Assembly: GCF_004331415.1 (NCBI RefSeq)
Contig: NZ_SJOP01000010.1
Span: 145,796-209,795, forward strand
Direction: 5' to 3'
Origin: Kosakonia quasisacchari
GTDB taxonomy: Bacteria; Pseudomonadota; Gammaproteobacteria; Enterobacterales; Enterobacteriaceae
DNA: 64,000 bases
The position numbers and the translations under genes are program-made. This document shows positions 42,875 to 54,153 of the stretch, piece by piece (positions within the stretch are counted from its first letter, which is position 1; each line of letters starts with the position of its first letter). Below the pieces are notes generated by a model. The model ran no database searches. It saw only the letters and a program-made list of their open reading frames with translations, and was not told where the DNA came from.

Positions 42875-43192
42875 ATGATGATGCGTGAACAAATAGAAGC
42901 AAAGTTGAAGGCGGCGTTTGAGCCCCTCATTCTCGAGGTTGTTGACGAGAGTTATCGTCACAATGTCCCCGCAGGTTCTGAAAGTCACTTCAAAGTTGTA
43001 CTGGTAAGCGACCGCTTTACTGGAGAGCGTTTTCTTAACCGTCATCGCATGATTTACGGCACGTTGGCAGATGAACTGTCTTCGACGATTCATGCACTGG
43101 CTTTGCATACTTACACACTTAAGGAGTGGGAAGGTTTGCAGGATACCCTGTTGACCTCGCCAGCCTGTCGCGGTGCCGGAAGCATCGCGTAG
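42875..43192 (+). CDS. bolA: BolA stress-response and iron-sulfur assembly factor
   Basis: 105 residues from ATG 42875, preceded by GGAGGTG. The class II KH-like fold shows [12 protein letters not shown] and the conserved His in [14 protein letters not shown]. BolA binds monothiol glutaredoxin GrxD to coordinate an iron-sulfur cluster and also changes cell shape and motility in stationary phase. It is a single gene, divergent from yajG, with its own terminator. Confidence 0.96.
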   Translation: MMMREQIEAKLKAAFEPLILEVVDESYRHNVPAGSESHFKVVLVSDRFTGERFLNRHRMIYGTLADELSSTIHALALHTYTLKEWEGLQDTLLTSPACRGAGSIA

Positions 43193-43246
43193 AAAACCTG
43201 GTTGCAACTGCCCAAACTTTTCCAGTATGTTGCATGCAGATTATGT

Positions 43247-43274
43247 AAAAACGGCCTACGGGCCGTTTTGTTTT
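43247..43274 (+). terminator. Intrinsic terminator of bolA
   Basis: AAAACGGCC and GGCCGTTTT arms around TACG, followed by GTTTTG. Confidence 0.85.
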
Positions 43275-43385
43275 GTCTGAATTTTGAGCGAGAAACGCCC
43301 TTTTTTGAGCGAAATTGCTTCAGAAGTGTGAAAAATGACGCACCATTGCGACATTCCCGTTCTCGACTCATATCTGTGATGCCGC

Positions 43386-43391
43386 TATAAT
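43386..43391 (+). promoter_or_regulatory. Candidate -10 hexamer of tig
   Basis: A perfect TATAAT about 150 bases before tig. The -35 region is poor (TCGACT at 17 bases), so the call rests on the -10 and its position. Confidence 0.4.
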
Positions 43392-43532
43392 GCTGCGTCT
43401 TATTTTTCGGAATGTCTTCGGGATGATTCTGACGACAGGGAATGTATATCTGATTTGAGAGAACATCCCGGTTCTGCAAGCGAAACGGTTTGCTTCGCAG
43501 AGTAGAGTTGACCGAGCACTGTGATTTTTTGA

Positions 43533-44840
<1,308 letters not shown>

Positions 44841-44867
44841 TCGACTTCTGCGATAGCTAAAAGTAAT

Positions 44868-44906
44868 AAGCCCGTCACCTGCTTGCTGGTGACGGGCTTT
44901 TTTTAT
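44868..44906 (+). terminator. Intrinsic terminator of tig
   Basis: AAGCCCGTCACC and GGTGACGGGCTT arms followed by TTTTT. Confidence 0.92.
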
Positions 44907-44976
44907 CGCATCAGGACTATCAGATCTGTGCTAAAAGGGCGTTTCAGTGTTAGCGTAACAGCAAAAGATTGTTATG

Positions 44977-45004
44977 CTTGAAATCAGGTAATGTCATCCC
45001 CACT
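44977..45004 (+). promoter_or_regulatory. Heat-shock (sigma-32) promoter of clpP
   Basis: CTTGAAA (44977-44983), 14 bases, then CCCCACT (44998-45004), close to the sigma-32 consensus CTTGAAA-N(11-16)-CCCCATNT. It is 124 bases before clpP, whose E. coli orthologue is a known heat-shock gene. Confidence 0.75.
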
Positions 45005-45127
45005 AAGGGAATAGCGACAGTAAAGACTCTGGCTGATAATCCGTCCGTGAGGCGTCGTAGTCAGACCCCACTCACTCAAGTACAATCAGTACAGCAGGTT
45101 TGTTAATTTTTTATCCAGGAGACGGAA

Positions 45128-45751
45128 ATGTCATACAGCGGCGAACGAGACAACTTTGCACCCCATATGGCTCTGGTGCCAATGGTTATTGAACAGACCT
45201 CACGCGGTGAGCGCTCTTTCGATATCTACTCCCGTCTTCTCAAGGAACGCGTAATTTTTCTGACTGGTCAGGTTGAAGACCACATGGCGAACCTGATTGT
45301 GGCGCAAATGCTGTTTTTGGAAGCGGAAAACCCGGAAAAAGACATTTACCTGTACATTAACTCGCCTGGCGGGGTAATTACCGCAGGGATGTCAATTTAT
45401 GACACCATGCAATTTATTAAGCCGGACGTCAGCACGATTTGTATGGGCCAGGCTGCGTCAATGGGCGCATTCCTGCTGACGGCGGGTGCAAAGGGCAAGC
45501 GTTTCTGCCTGCCAAATTCACGTGTGATGATTCACCAGCCGCTGGGCGGCTATCAGGGCCAGGCGACGGATATTGAAATCCACGCGCGTGAGATTCTGAA
45601 AGTGAAAGGGCGCATGAATGAACTTATGGCGCATCATACGGGTCAATCTTTAGAACAAATTGAACGCGATACTGAACGTGACCGCTTCCTTGCTGCGCAA
45701 GAGGCGGTTGAATACGGGCTGGTTGATTCAATTTTAACCCATCGTAACTAA
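45128..45751 (+). CDS. clpP: ATP-dependent Clp protease proteolytic subunit
   Basis: 207 residues, the E. coli length, including the short N-terminal propeptide. It forms the 14-subunit serine-protease chamber used with ClpX or ClpA. Catalytic Ser111 is in [11 protein letters not shown], His136 in MIHQPLGG, and Asp185 near the end of the fold. ATG 45128 follows AGGAGACGG. It is 125 bases before clpX, probably in the same transcript. Confidence 0.98.
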   Translation: MSYSGERDNFAPHMALVPMVIEQTSRGERSFDIYSRLLKERVIFLTGQVEDHMANLIVAQMLFLEAENPEKDIYLYINSPGGVITAGMSIYDTMQFIKPDVSTICMGQAASMGAFLLTAGAKGKRFCLPNSRVMIHQPLGGYQGQATDIEIHAREILKVKGRMNELMAHHTGQSLEQIERDTERDRFLAAQEAVEYGLVDSILTHRN

Positions 45752-45876
45752 GCTCAGGCTCCAGGTGCCGCTATACTATTGGGTACAAGCGGCACACGCT
45801 TGAGTAACGTTTTGCGCCTGGAATGGCATATGCGTCGTCATGTGCGGCACAAAGAACAGATAAGAGGTTTTGACTC

Positions 45877-47151
45877 ATGACAGATAAACGCAAAGATGGT
45901 TCGGGCAAACTGTTGTACTGCTCTTTTTGCGGCAAAAGCCAGCATGAAGTGCGTAAGCTGATCGCCGGGCCATCCGTGTATATCTGCGACGAATGTGTGG
46001 ATCTGTGTAACGACATTATTCGCGAAGAGATTAAAGAAGTTGCGCCGCATCGCGAGCGTAGCGCGCTGCCGACTCCGCATGAAATTCGCCACCATCTTGA
46101 TGATTATGTAATCGGTCAGGAGCAGGCGAAAAAAGTGCTGGCAGTCGCGGTATATAACCACTACAAACGTCTGCGTAATGGCGACACCAGCAACGGCGTT
46201 GAACTGGGTAAAAGTAACATCCTGCTTATCGGGCCGACTGGTTCTGGTAAAACGTTGCTGGCAGAAACGCTGGCGCGTCTGTTGGATGTCCCGTTCACTA
46301 TGGCCGATGCCACGACGTTGACCGAAGCAGGTTACGTGGGTGAAGACGTAGAAAACATCATCCAGAAACTGCTGCAGAAGTGTGACTACGACGTGCAGAA
46401 AGCGCAGCGCGGGATTGTCTACATTGACGAAATTGACAAGATTTCGCGTAAGTCTGATAACCCGTCGATTACCCGTGACGTTTCCGGTGAAGGTGTACAG
46501 CAGGCGCTGCTGAAGCTGATCGAAGGCACCGTGGCTGCTGTTCCGCCGCAGGGCGGACGTAAGCACCCGCAGCAGGAGTTTTTACAGGTCGATACCTCTA
46601 AGATCCTGTTTATCTGTGGTGGTGCATTCGCAGGGCTAGATAAGGTGATTTCTCACCGTGTTGAAACAGGCTCCGGCATTGGTTTTGGCGCAACAGTGAA
46701 AGGAAAAGCTGAAAAAGCCAATGAAGGCGAACTGCTGGCGCAGGTTGAACCGGAAGATTTGATCAAATTCGGTCTGATTCCTGAATTCATCGGGCGTCTG
46801 CCGGTAGTGGCAACGTTGAGCGAGTTGAGCGAAGAAGCGCTGATTCAGATTCTGAAAGAGCCTAAAAACGCACTGACTAAGCAGTATCAGGCGCTGTTTA
46901 ACCTGGAAGGCGTGGATCTCGAATTCCGTGACGAAGCGCTTGACGCTATTGCTAAGAAAGCAATGGTGCGTAAAACCGGTGCGCGTGGTCTGCGTTCTAT
47001 CGTTGAAGCTGCTTTGCTGGACACCATGTATGATCTGCCGTCACTCGAAGATGTTGAGAAAGTGGTAATTGATGAGTCGGTAATCGCGGAGCAAACCAAA
47101 CCTTTGCTGATTTATGGCAAGCCGGAAGCCCAGCAGGCGTCTGGCGAATAA
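45877..47151 (+). CDS. clpX: ATP-dependent unfoldase subunit ClpX
   Basis: 424 residues, the E. coli length. The N-terminal zinc-binding domain has Cys15, Cys18, Cys37 and Cys40 (YCSFCGKS and ICDECVDLC). The AAA+ module has Walker A GPTGSGKT, Walker [10 protein letters not shown] and the pore loop GYVGEDVE. It unfolds tagged proteins (ssrA and others) and feeds them into ClpP. It is followed by a terminator and then the separate lon promoter. Confidence 0.98.
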   Translation: MTDKRKDGSGKLLYCSFCGKSQHEVRKLIAGPSVYICDECVDLCNDIIREEIKEVAPHRERSALPTPHEIRHHLDDYVIGQEQAKKVLAVAVYNHYKRLRNGDTSNGVELGKSNILLIGPTGSGKTLLAETLARLLDVPFTMADATTLTEAGYVGEDVENIIQKLLQKCDYDVQKAQRGIVYIDEIDKISRKSDNPSITRDVSGEGVQQALLKLIEGTVAAVPPQGGRKHPQQEFLQVDTSKILFICGGAFAGLDKVISHRVETGSGIGFGATVKGKAEKANEGELLAQVEPEDLIKFGLIPEFIGRLPVVATLSELSEEALIQILKEPKNALTKQYQALFNLEGVDLEFRDEALDAIAKKAMVRKTGARGLRSIVEAALLDTMYDLPSLEDVEKVVIDESVIAEQTKPLLIYGKPEAQQASGE

Positions 47152-47179
47152 TTAACCAAATCTTACAATCAGTTAATCG

Positions 47180-47212
47180 AAAAGGGGGGATTTTATCTCC
47201 CCTTTTATTTTT
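47180..47212 (+). terminator. Intrinsic terminator of clpX
   Basis: AAAAGGGG and CCCCTTTT arms around a short AT loop, followed by ATTTTT. Confidence 0.8.
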
Positions 47213-47223
47213 CCGTAAACACA

Positions 47224-47254
47224 GCGTTGAATGTGTGGGAAACATCCCCATATA
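47224..47254 (+). promoter_or_regulatory. Heat-shock (sigma-32) promoter of lon
   Basis: GCGTTGAAT (-35 region), 13 bases, then CCCCATATA. The match in sequence and spacing to the known E. coli lon heat-shock promoter is close, and lon begins about 80 bases downstream after the conserved TAAGAGAGAGCTCT leader. Confidence 0.8.
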
Positions 47255-47334
47255 CTGCTTTACATGTTAATGGTGCGTGTTGCACAGTCACGTCACCTGA
47301 TTACCTGGCGGACTTTAAACTAAGAGAGAGCTCT

Positions 47335-49689
47335 ATGAATCCTGAGCGTTCTGAACGCATTGAAATCCCCGTATTGCCGTTGCGCGATGTGGTGGTTTAT
47401 CCGCACATGGTCATTCCGTTATTTGTGGGACGGGAAAAATCTATCCGTTGTCTGGAAGCGGCCATGGACCATGATAAAAAAATCATGCTGGTTGCACAGA
47501 AGGAAGCCTCAACGGATGAGCCGGGTGTAAACGATCTTTTCACCGTCGGGACCGTGGCGTCTATTTTGCAAATGTTGAAACTGCCCGATGGCACGGTAAA
47601 AGTGCTGGTCGAGGGGCTTCAGCGCGCGCGCATTACCACGCTTGCCGACGATGGTGAGCACTTCTCAGCGAAAGCAGAATACCTTGACTCGCCGGCTATC
47701 GATGAGCGCGAGCAGGAAGTGCTGGTGCGCACGGCGATCAGCCAGTTTGAAGGCTATATCAAGCTCAACAAAAAAATCCCGCCAGAAGTGCTGACGTCGC
47801 TCAATAGCATCGACGATCCTGCGCGTCTGGCTGACACCATCGCTGCGCACATGCCGCTGAAACTGGCGGATAAGCAGTCTGTGCTTGAGATGTCCGACGT
47901 CAACGAACGTCTGGAATATCTGATGGCGATGATGGAGTCTGAAATCGATCTGCTGCAGGTTGAAAAACGCATCCGCAATCGCGTGAAAAAGCAGATGGAG
48001 AAATCCCAGCGCGAGTACTATCTGAATGAACAGATGAAAGCCATTCAGAAAGAGCTGGGCGAAATGGATGACGCGCCGGACGAAAACGAAGCGCTGAAGC
48101 GTAAAATCGACGCCTCGAAAATGCCGAAAGAGGCGAAAGAGAAAGCCGAATCTGAACTGCAAAAGCTGAAAATGATGTCGCCGATGTCTGCGGAAGCAAC
48201 CGTGGTGCGCGGCTATATCGAATGGATGGTGCAGGTACCGTGGAACGCGCGTAGCAAGGTCAAAAAAGATCTGCGCCAGGCGCAGGAAATCCTTGATACC
48301 GACCACTACGGCCTCGAGCGTGTCAAAGACCGTATCCTTGAGTATCTTGCGGTTCAAAGCCGTATGAACAAACTGAAAGGCCCGATTCTGTGCCTGGTGG
48401 GACCGCCAGGGGTAGGTAAAACCTCTTTGGGCCAGTCCATTGCGAAGGCGACCGGGCGCAAATACATTCGTATGGCGCTGGGTGGTGTGCGCGATGAAGC
48501 GGAAATCCGCGGTCACCGCCGTACTTACATCGGTTCTATGCCGGGCAAACTGATTCAGAAGATGGCGAAAGTGGGCGTTAAAAACCCGCTGTTCCTGCTC
48601 GATGAGATCGACAAAATGTCGTCCGATATGCGCGGCGATCCTGCGTCAGCACTGCTGGAGGTCCTGGATCCGGAACAGAACGTGGCATTTAGCGATCACT
48701 ATCTGGAAGTGGATTACGACCTCAGCGACGTCATGTTCGTCGCCACATCCAACTCCATGAATATTCCAGCGCCGCTGCTGGATCGTATGGAAGTGATCCG
48801 TCTTTCTGGTTACACCGAAGACGAAAAACTGAACATTGCCAAGCGTCATCTGCTGACCAAACAAATTGAACGTAATGCACTGAAACCTACCGAGTTAACG
48901 GTTGATGACAGTGCTATTGTCGGCATCATCCGTTACTACACGCGTGAAGCGGGTGTGCGTGGTCTGGAGCGTGAAATTTCGAAACTGTGCCGGAAAGCGG
49001 TGAAACAGTTGCTGCTGGATCCGTCTCTGAAGCATATCGAGATCAACGGTGAAAACCTGCATGACTACCTTGGTGTACAGCGCTTTGATTATGGCCGTGC
49101 GGACGATGAAAACCGTGTGGGTCAGGTCACCGGGCTGGCATGGACGGAAGTGGGCGGTGACTTGCTGACCATTGAAACCGCCTGTGTACCAGGCAAAGGC
49201 AAGCTGACTTACACCGGTTCTCTGGGGGAAGTGATGCAGGAGTCTATCCAGGCGGCGCTGACGGTTGTGCGTGCCCGTGCGGAAAAACTCGGTATCAACG
49301 GCGATTTCTATGAGAAACGCGATATTCACGTTCACGTACCGGAAGGCGCCACGCCGAAAGATGGCCCGAGCGCTGGTATTGCGATGTGCACCGCGCTGGT
49401 TTCTTGTCTGACCGGTAATCCGGTTCGTGCAGATGTGGCGATGACAGGGGAAATTACCCTGCGCGGCCAGGTTCTGCCGATTGGCGGTCTGAAGGAAAAA
49501 CTGCTGGCGGCACATCGTGGGGGCATTAAGACTGTTCTGATTCCTTACGAAAACAAACGCGATCTGGAAGAGATTCCGGACAATGTTGTAGCCGATCTGG
49601 ATATCCATCCGGTTAAGCGTATCGAAGAAGTTCTTGGCCTTGCGCTGCAAAATGAACCCTTTGGTATGCAGGTTGTAACGGCAAAATAG
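47335..49689 (+). CDS. lon: ATP-dependent protease Lon
   Basis: 784 residues from ATG 47335, the E. coli length; the longer frame runs back through the promoter. The N-terminal substrate-binding domain (about 10-200), AAA+ module with [10 protein letters not shown], and C-terminal serine-lysine protease are complete. Catalytic Ser679 lies in [11 protein letters not shown] and Lys722 in [16 protein letters not shown]. Lon degrades misfolded proteins and regulators such as SulA and RcsA. RcsA-type control is relevant here because the island encodes an RcsA-like regulator. Confidence 0.98.
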   Translation: MNPERSERIEIPVLPLRDVVVYPHMVIPLFVGREKSIRCLEAAMDHDKKIMLVAQKEASTDEPGVNDLFTVGTVASILQMLKLPDGTVKVLVEGLQRARITTLADDGEHFSAKAEYLDSPAIDEREQEVLVRTAISQFEGYIKLNKKIPPEVLTSLNSIDDPARLADTIAAHMPLKLADKQSVLEMSDVNERLEYLMAMMESEIDLLQVEKRIRNRVKKQMEKSQREYYLNEQMKAIQKELGEMDDAPDENEALKRKIDASKMPKEAKEKAESELQKLKMMSPMSAEATVVRGYIEWMVQVPWNARSKVKKDLRQAQEILDTDHYGLERVKDRILEYLAVQSRMNKLKGPILCLVGPPGVGKTSLGQSIAKATGRKYIRMALGGVRDEAEIRGHRRTYIGSMPGKLIQKMAKVGVKNPLFLLDEIDKMSSDMRGDPASALLEVLDPEQNVAFSDHYLEVDYDLSDVMFVATSNSMNIPAPLLDRMEVIRLSGYTEDEKLNIAKRHLLTKQIERNALKPTELTVDDSAIVGIIRYYTREAGVRGLEREISKLCRKAVKQLLLDPSLKHIEINGENLHDYLGVQRFDYGRADDENRVGQVTGLAWTEVGGDLLTIETACVPGKGKLTYTGSLGEVMQESIQAALTVVRARAEKLGINGDFYEKRDIHVHVPEGATPKDGPSAGIAMCTALVSCLTGNPVRADVAMTGEITLRGQVLPIGGLKEKLLAAHRGGIKTVLIPYENKRDLEEIPDNVVADLDIHPVKRIEEVLGLALQNEPFGMQVVTAK

Positions 49690-49719
49690 TGACCTTGCGC
49701 AAAGTGCGTTGATAAAAAC

Positions 49720-49758
49720 AAGGCTGGTGAGTGATTTCGGACTTGCCAGCCTTTTTTT
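49720..49758 (+). terminator. Intrinsic terminator of lon
   Basis: AAGGCTGG and CCAGCCTT arms around an 18-base loop, followed by TTTTTG. Confidence 0.8.
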
Positions 49759-49899
49759 GTATAGCTAATTTAGATTGCTGGTTGGGTGTGTCATCATCAA
49801 CTGGTGTTGTAAGGGCATGACAGGCCTGATATAACTGCTGCGCGGTCGCGCTGTGAAGGATTCAGGTGCGATATAAATTATAAAGAGAGGAAGAGTAGA

Positions 49900-50172
49900 G
49901 TGAATAAATCTCAACTGGTAGACAAGATTGCCGCAGATGCTGACATCTCTAAAGCTGCGGCTGGACGTGTGTTAGATGCTTTTATTGCTGCCGTTACTGA
50001 TTCTTTGAAATCCGGGGACGACGTAGCGCTGGTAGGTTTTGGCTCTTTTGTAGTTAAAGAGCGTGCTGCCCGTACAGGCCGCAACCCTCAGACCGGCAAA
50101 GAAATCACCATTGCTGCGGCTAAAGTTCCTGGTTTCCGCGCAGGCAAAGCACTGAAAGACGCAGTAAACTGA
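49900..50172 (+). CDS. hupB: DNA-binding protein HU-beta
   Basis: 90 residues from a GTG start with an AGAGGAAG ribosome site. It is a nucleoid protein that bends DNA as a homo- or HU-alpha/beta heterodimer. The fold is complete: [21 protein letters not shown] at the start, [22 protein letters not shown] forming the DNA-clasping arm. It has its own control region after the lon terminator and ends at a terminator. Confidence 0.98.
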   Translation: MNKSQLVDKIAADADISKAAAGRVLDAFIAAVTDSLKSGDDVALVGFGSFVVKERAARTGRNPQTGKEITIAAAKVPGFRAGKALKDAVN

Positions 50173-50206
50173 TCGCCTTCCCTTTGAAGGGATAGCGGCA
50201 AACTAC

Positions 50207-50237
50207 AAGGGCGCATCGCGAGATGTGCCTTTTTTGT
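50207..50237 (+). terminator. Intrinsic terminator of hupB
   Basis: AAGGGCGCATC and GATGTGCCTT arms around GCGA (one mismatch or bulge), followed by TTTTTG. Confidence 0.75.
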
Positions 50238-50381
50238 TTGTGCAAATGCACTTTCTGCGAGTTAATACACAATGCGGGCTAACAATTACCCCGTTTTCTT
50301 GTCAAAATACGCGTTTACACGCAGCGGGCAACTTGAGCTGCCTGAGATCTACAGTCACCTACAGCGGAGTGTTGTTACACC

Positions 50382-52259
50382 ATGATGGACAATTTACGCG
50401 CGGCGGCAAATCACGTCGTGCTCAAGATCATTTTGGGTTTGATTATCGTGTCATTCATTTTGACTGGCGTAGGTAACTACCTGATTGGCGGTAACAATAA
50501 TTACGCCGCAAAGGTTAATGGCCAGGAAATCGGCCGTTCACAGTTTGAAAATGCGGTGAATAGCGAGCGCAATCGTATGGCGCAGCAACTGGGCGATCAG
50601 TTCTCTGAGCTGGCGGCTAACGAAAACTACATGAAATCTGTGCGTCAGCAAGTGCTCAACCGCTTAATTGATGAAGCCCTGCTGGATCAGTACGCAAAAA
50701 ATCTGGGTCTCGGTATTAGCGATGATCAGGTGAAAAAAGCGATTTTCTCCACTCAGGCATTTCAGGCTAACGGTAAATTCGATAACAATCGCTTCAGCGC
50801 CATCGTAAACCAGATGGGGATGAGCACCGATCAATATGCTCAGGCGCTGCGCAACCAGTTAACCTCTCAGCAATTGATTAACGCCGTTGCCGGTACTGAT
50901 TTCATGCTCAAAGGTGAGACCGACGAGCTGGCTGCGCTGGTCGCTCAACAGCGTGTTGTGCGCCAGGCGGTGATTGATGTCAACGCGCTGGCGGCGAAGC
51001 AGACCGCGAGCGATGAAGAAGTTTCCAGCTATTACGATCAGAACAAGAGCCGCTTTATATCGCCGGAGCAGTTCCGCGTAAGCTATATCAAGCTGGATGC
51101 TGCATCAATGCAGGAAAACGTCACCGACGAGCAAATCCAAGCTTATTACGATCAGCATCAGGATCAGTTCACTCAGCCGCAGCGTAATCGCTACAGCATT
51201 ATCCAGACCAAAACAGAAGACGAAGCGAAAGCGGTGCTGGATGAGCTGAAAAAAGGCGCCGACTTTGCGACCCTGGCAAAAGCGAAATCTGTAGATATCA
51301 TCTCTGCCCGTAACGGCGGTGATATGGGCTGGCTTGAAGACGCTACCACGCCGGAAGAGTTGAAGAACGCCGGTCTGAAAGATAAAGGCCAGCTGTCTGG
51401 CGTCATTAAATCGTCTGTGGGTTACCTGGTTGCACGTCTGGATGATATCCAGCCTGCGCAGGTGAAACCGTTGAACGATGTGCGTGACGAACTGGCAGCG
51501 AAAGTGAAACAGGAAAAAGCGCTGGATGCATGGTACGCACTGCAGCAGAAAGTGAGCGAAGCAGCGAGCAACGATAACGAATCGCTGGCGGGCGCTGAGC
51601 AGGCTGCTGGTGCCAAAGCAGTACAGACAGGCTGGTTCGGTCGCGATAACCTGCCGGAAGAGCTGAATTTCAAACCGGTAAGCGATGCCATTTTCAATGG
51701 CGGTCTGGTCGGGCAGAACGGTACGCCAGGCAGCAACTCAGACATCATCACTGTTGATGGCGACCGCGCATTTGTGCTGCGTATTTCCGATCACAAAGCC
51801 GAAGCGATCAAGCCGCTGGACGAAGTAAAAACTCAGGTCAGCGATATCGTGAAGCACAACAAAGCGGAGCAACAAGCAAAACTTGATGCGGATAAGCTGC
51901 TGGGCGAGCTGAAAGCCGGTAAAGGTGATGATGCGCTGAAAGCGGCTGGCCTGAGCTTTGGCGAGGCGAAAACGCTGGCACGTACTGGCCAGGATCCGGT
52001 GAGCCAGGCGGCATTCAATCTGCCGCTGCCAGCAAAAGATAAACCCTCCTTCGGCACCGCCAACGATCAGCAAGGCAATGTCGTTATCATGGCGCTGGAC
52101 GAAGTGAAAGCAGGTACAATGCCGGATGCGCAGAAGAAAGCAATGGTGCAGGGCATCACGCAGAACAACGCGCAAATCGCGTTTGAAGCGTTGATGAGCA
52201 ATCTGCGTAAAGAAGCCAAGATCAAACTAGGTGACATCGTCGCTGAGCCACAGCAATAA
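50382..52259 (+). CDS. ppiD: Periplasmic folding chaperone PpiD
   Basis: 625 residues (E. coli 623). One N-terminal membrane helix (about 15-35) anchors a large periplasmic part with SurA-like helical regions and a parvulin-type domain at about 265-357 (NRYSIIQTKTEDEA to KSSVGYLVARLDDI). PpiD sits at the exit of the SecYEG channel and receives newly exported proteins; its isomerase activity is weak or absent in E. coli. It complements the SecDF-YajC genes of the same window. Confidence 0.96.
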   Translation: MMDNLRAAANHVVLKIILGLIIVSFILTGVGNYLIGGNNNYAAKVNGQEIGRSQFENAVNSERNRMAQQLGDQFSELAANENYMKSVRQQVLNRLIDEALLDQYAKNLGLGISDDQVKKAIFSTQAFQANGKFDNNRFSAIVNQMGMSTDQYAQALRNQLTSQQLINAVAGTDFMLKGETDELAALVAQQRVVRQAVIDVNALAAKQTASDEEVSSYYDQNKSRFISPEQFRVSYIKLDAASMQENVTDEQIQAYYDQHQDQFTQPQRNRYSIIQTKTEDEAKAVLDELKKGADFATLAKAKSVDIISARNGGDMGWLEDATTPEELKNAGLKDKGQLSGVIKSSVGYLVARLDDIQPAQVKPLNDVRDELAAKVKQEKALDAWYALQQKVSEAASNDNESLAGAEQAAGAKAVQTGWFGRDNLPEELNFKPVSDAIFNGGLVGQNGTPGSNSDIITVDGDRAFVLRISDHKAEAIKPLDEVKTQVSDIVKHNKAEQQAKLDADKLLGELKAGKGDDALKAAGLSFGEAKTLARTGQDPVSQAAFNLPLPAKDKPSFGTANDQQGNVVIMALDEVKAGTMPDAQKKAMVQGITQNNAQIAFEALMSNLRKEAKIKLGDIVAEPQQ

Positions 52260-52307
52260 AAAGGCACGATGCGCCTCGCAAAAAAAGAGTAATACTCTGC
52301 AAACCTT

Positions 52308-52332
52308 AAAGGCCGCTTTCGCGGCCTTTTCC
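52308..52332 (+). terminator. Intrinsic terminator of ppiD
   Basis: AAAGGCCGC and GCGGCCTTT arms around a TTTC loop, followed by T. Confidence 0.85.
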
Positions 52333-52392
52333 ATTTTCGATATTTGTGTTTTGTCTGCGTTCATTGTTGTGGTTATTGTTGCCTGGCGTTGA

Positions 52393-52791
<399 letters not shown>

Positions 52792-52826
52792 GCCGCTTGC
52801 GTAGTCGCTAATCTTTGCCAGAATAA

Positions 52827-52850
52827 AGAGGTCATACCAGTATGACCTCT
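52827..52850. promoter_or_regulatory. 24-base perfect palindrome upstream of fadM, candidate FadR operator
   Basis: Arms AGAGGTCATAC and GTATGACCTCT around CA, 37 bases before fadM. It contains AGGTCATACCA, close to the FadR half-consensus TGGTCNGACCA, and its mirror image. FadR is known to repress fadM in E. coli. Confidence 0.6.
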
Positions 52851-52886
52851 GTCTCTATAACTATAAACGGTAAAGGTTGAAGCGCT

Positions 52887-53294
52887 ATGCAGACGCAAAT
52901 CAAAGTTCGTGGTTTTCATCTTGATGTCTACCAACATGTGAATAATGCCCGCTATCTTGAGTTCCTTGAAGAGGCGCGCTGGGATGGGCTGGAAAACAAC
53001 GAGAGCTTTAAATGGATGACCGCCAACAACATCGCTTTCGTGGTGGTCAATATCAATATCAACTATCGCCGCCCGGCCGTATTGGGCGATGTGCTTACGG
53101 TGACCAGCCATGTGCAGCAGATTAATGGCAAAAGCGGTGTGCTGAGCCAGGCGGTGACATTGAACCCTGAGGGGCAAATGGTTGCTGACGCGCTGGTGAC
53201 GTTCGTCTGTATCGATCTCAAAACGCAAAAAGCGCTGGCGCTGGAAGGTGAACTGAGAGAAAGGCTGGAGAAGATGATCCGCGAAGGCGATTAA
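52887..53294 (+). CDS. fadM: Long-chain acyl-CoA thioesterase FadM
   Basis: 135 residues (E. coli 132; also ybaW). A hotdog-fold thioesterase that hydrolyses 3,5-tetradecadienoyl-CoA and other poorly metabolised acyl-CoAs formed during beta-oxidation. The signature DVYQHVNNARYLEFLEEARW, with the catalytic Asp, is at residues 11-30. It is preceded by a FadR-like palindrome and stands convergent to queC, from which it is separated by a REP-like repeat. Confidence 0.95.
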   Translation: MQTQIKVRGFHLDVYQHVNNARYLEFLEEARWDGLENNESFKWMTANNIAFVVVNININYRRPAVLGDVLTVTSHVQQINGKSGVLSQAVTLNPEGQMVADALVTFVCIDLKTQKALALEGELRERLEKMIREGD

Positions 53295-53352
53295 TTCATC
53301 AATTTCGCGTCGTTTCGTCGTTCGAATAAAGCAATCCCGCCATCAGGCCAAA

Positions 53353-53379
53353 GCCCGGTGGCGCTCACGCTCACCGGGC
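53353..53379. repeat. REP-like palindrome between fadM and queC
   Basis: GCCCGGTG and CACCGGGC arms with imperfect inner pairing. It is 24 of 27 bases identical to the minus-strand reading of 31232-31258. It lies in the 3' space between convergent genes, the usual REP location. Confidence 0.75.
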
Positions 53380-53391
53380 CGTGCATCGTGC

Positions 53392-54087
53392 TTACTTGAG
53401 CCCGGTTTTCTGTTTCATTGCCGCCATCACGGCAGATTTATCCGCAAGGTAGTGCTGTAAACCATTGGCGCGCAGGTTACAGGCCGCGCAATGCCCGCAG
53501 CCATCGCCTTTGATGCCGTTATAGCAGGTCAGCGTCTCGCTGCGCACCAGATCCAGCTTGCCCCAGTAATCCGCGAGCGCCCAAGTCTCGGCTTTATCAA
53601 TCCACATCAGCGGCGTTTCGAAACGAATCTCTTTTGCCAGACCTAGGTTGACCGCATGATTCAGCGCCTTAACGAACTCATCGCGGCAGTCGGGATAACC
53701 GGAAAAATCCGTTTCGCATACGCCGGTGATCACCGCTTCCGCCTGCACCTGATAGGCATACACTGCGGCCAGCGTCAGAAACAGAATATTACGCCCAGGC
53801 ACGAAGGTGTTCGGAATGCCGGTCGCGTCGGGTTCATAATCCGGAACAGGGATGCTGTCGCGCGTCAGGCTACTCACCGCCAGTTCATTCAGCAACGTCA
53901 CATCCAGCACTTTATGTGCGCGAGCACCCAGCGTCAGCGCCAGTTCTCGTGCCACATCAATTTCAGCGCGATGACGCTGGCCGTAATCGAAGGTCACGCA
54001 ATGCACTTCTTCGTAGTGCTGCAACGCCTGAACCAGGCAGGTTGTGGAGTCTTGTCCGCCACTAAACACGACAACGGCACGTTTCAT
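53392..54087 (-). CDS. queC: 7-cyano-7-deazaguanine synthase
   Basis: 231 residues from the ATG at 54085-54087, the E. coli length. It converts 7-carboxy-7-deazaguanine to preQ0 with ATP and ammonia. The PP-loop is SGGQDSTT at residues 9-16 and the zinc site is [10 protein letters not shown] with an earlier Cys in [10 protein letters not shown]. PreQ0 is reduced to preQ1, the substrate of Tgt, then QueA acts; both are encoded at the start of this window. Confidence 0.97.
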   Translation of the reverse strand: MKRAVVVFSGGQDSTTCLVQALQHYEEVHCVTFDYGQRHRAEIDVARELALTLGARAHKVLDVTLLNELAVSSLTRDSIPVPDYEPDATGIPNTFVPGRNILFLTLAAVYAYQVQAEAVITGVCETDFSGYPDCRDEFVKALNHAVNLGLAKEIRFETPLMWIDKAETWALADYWGKLDLVRSETLTCYNGIKGDGCGHCAACNLRANGLQHYLADKSAVMAAMKQKTGLK

Positions 54088-54153
54088 AATTCTTCCTGAC
54101 AATGACAAATAAAGCGCTATGGTAGCGCGAGCGGCTGGCAGCGACCAGCTTCT

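Noticed and set aside
47665..48516. 283-codon open frame antisense to lon
   Set aside because: It lies wholly within lon, has no recognisable domain and shows a Phe/His/Arg-rich composition typical of the reverse of a highly biased gene.
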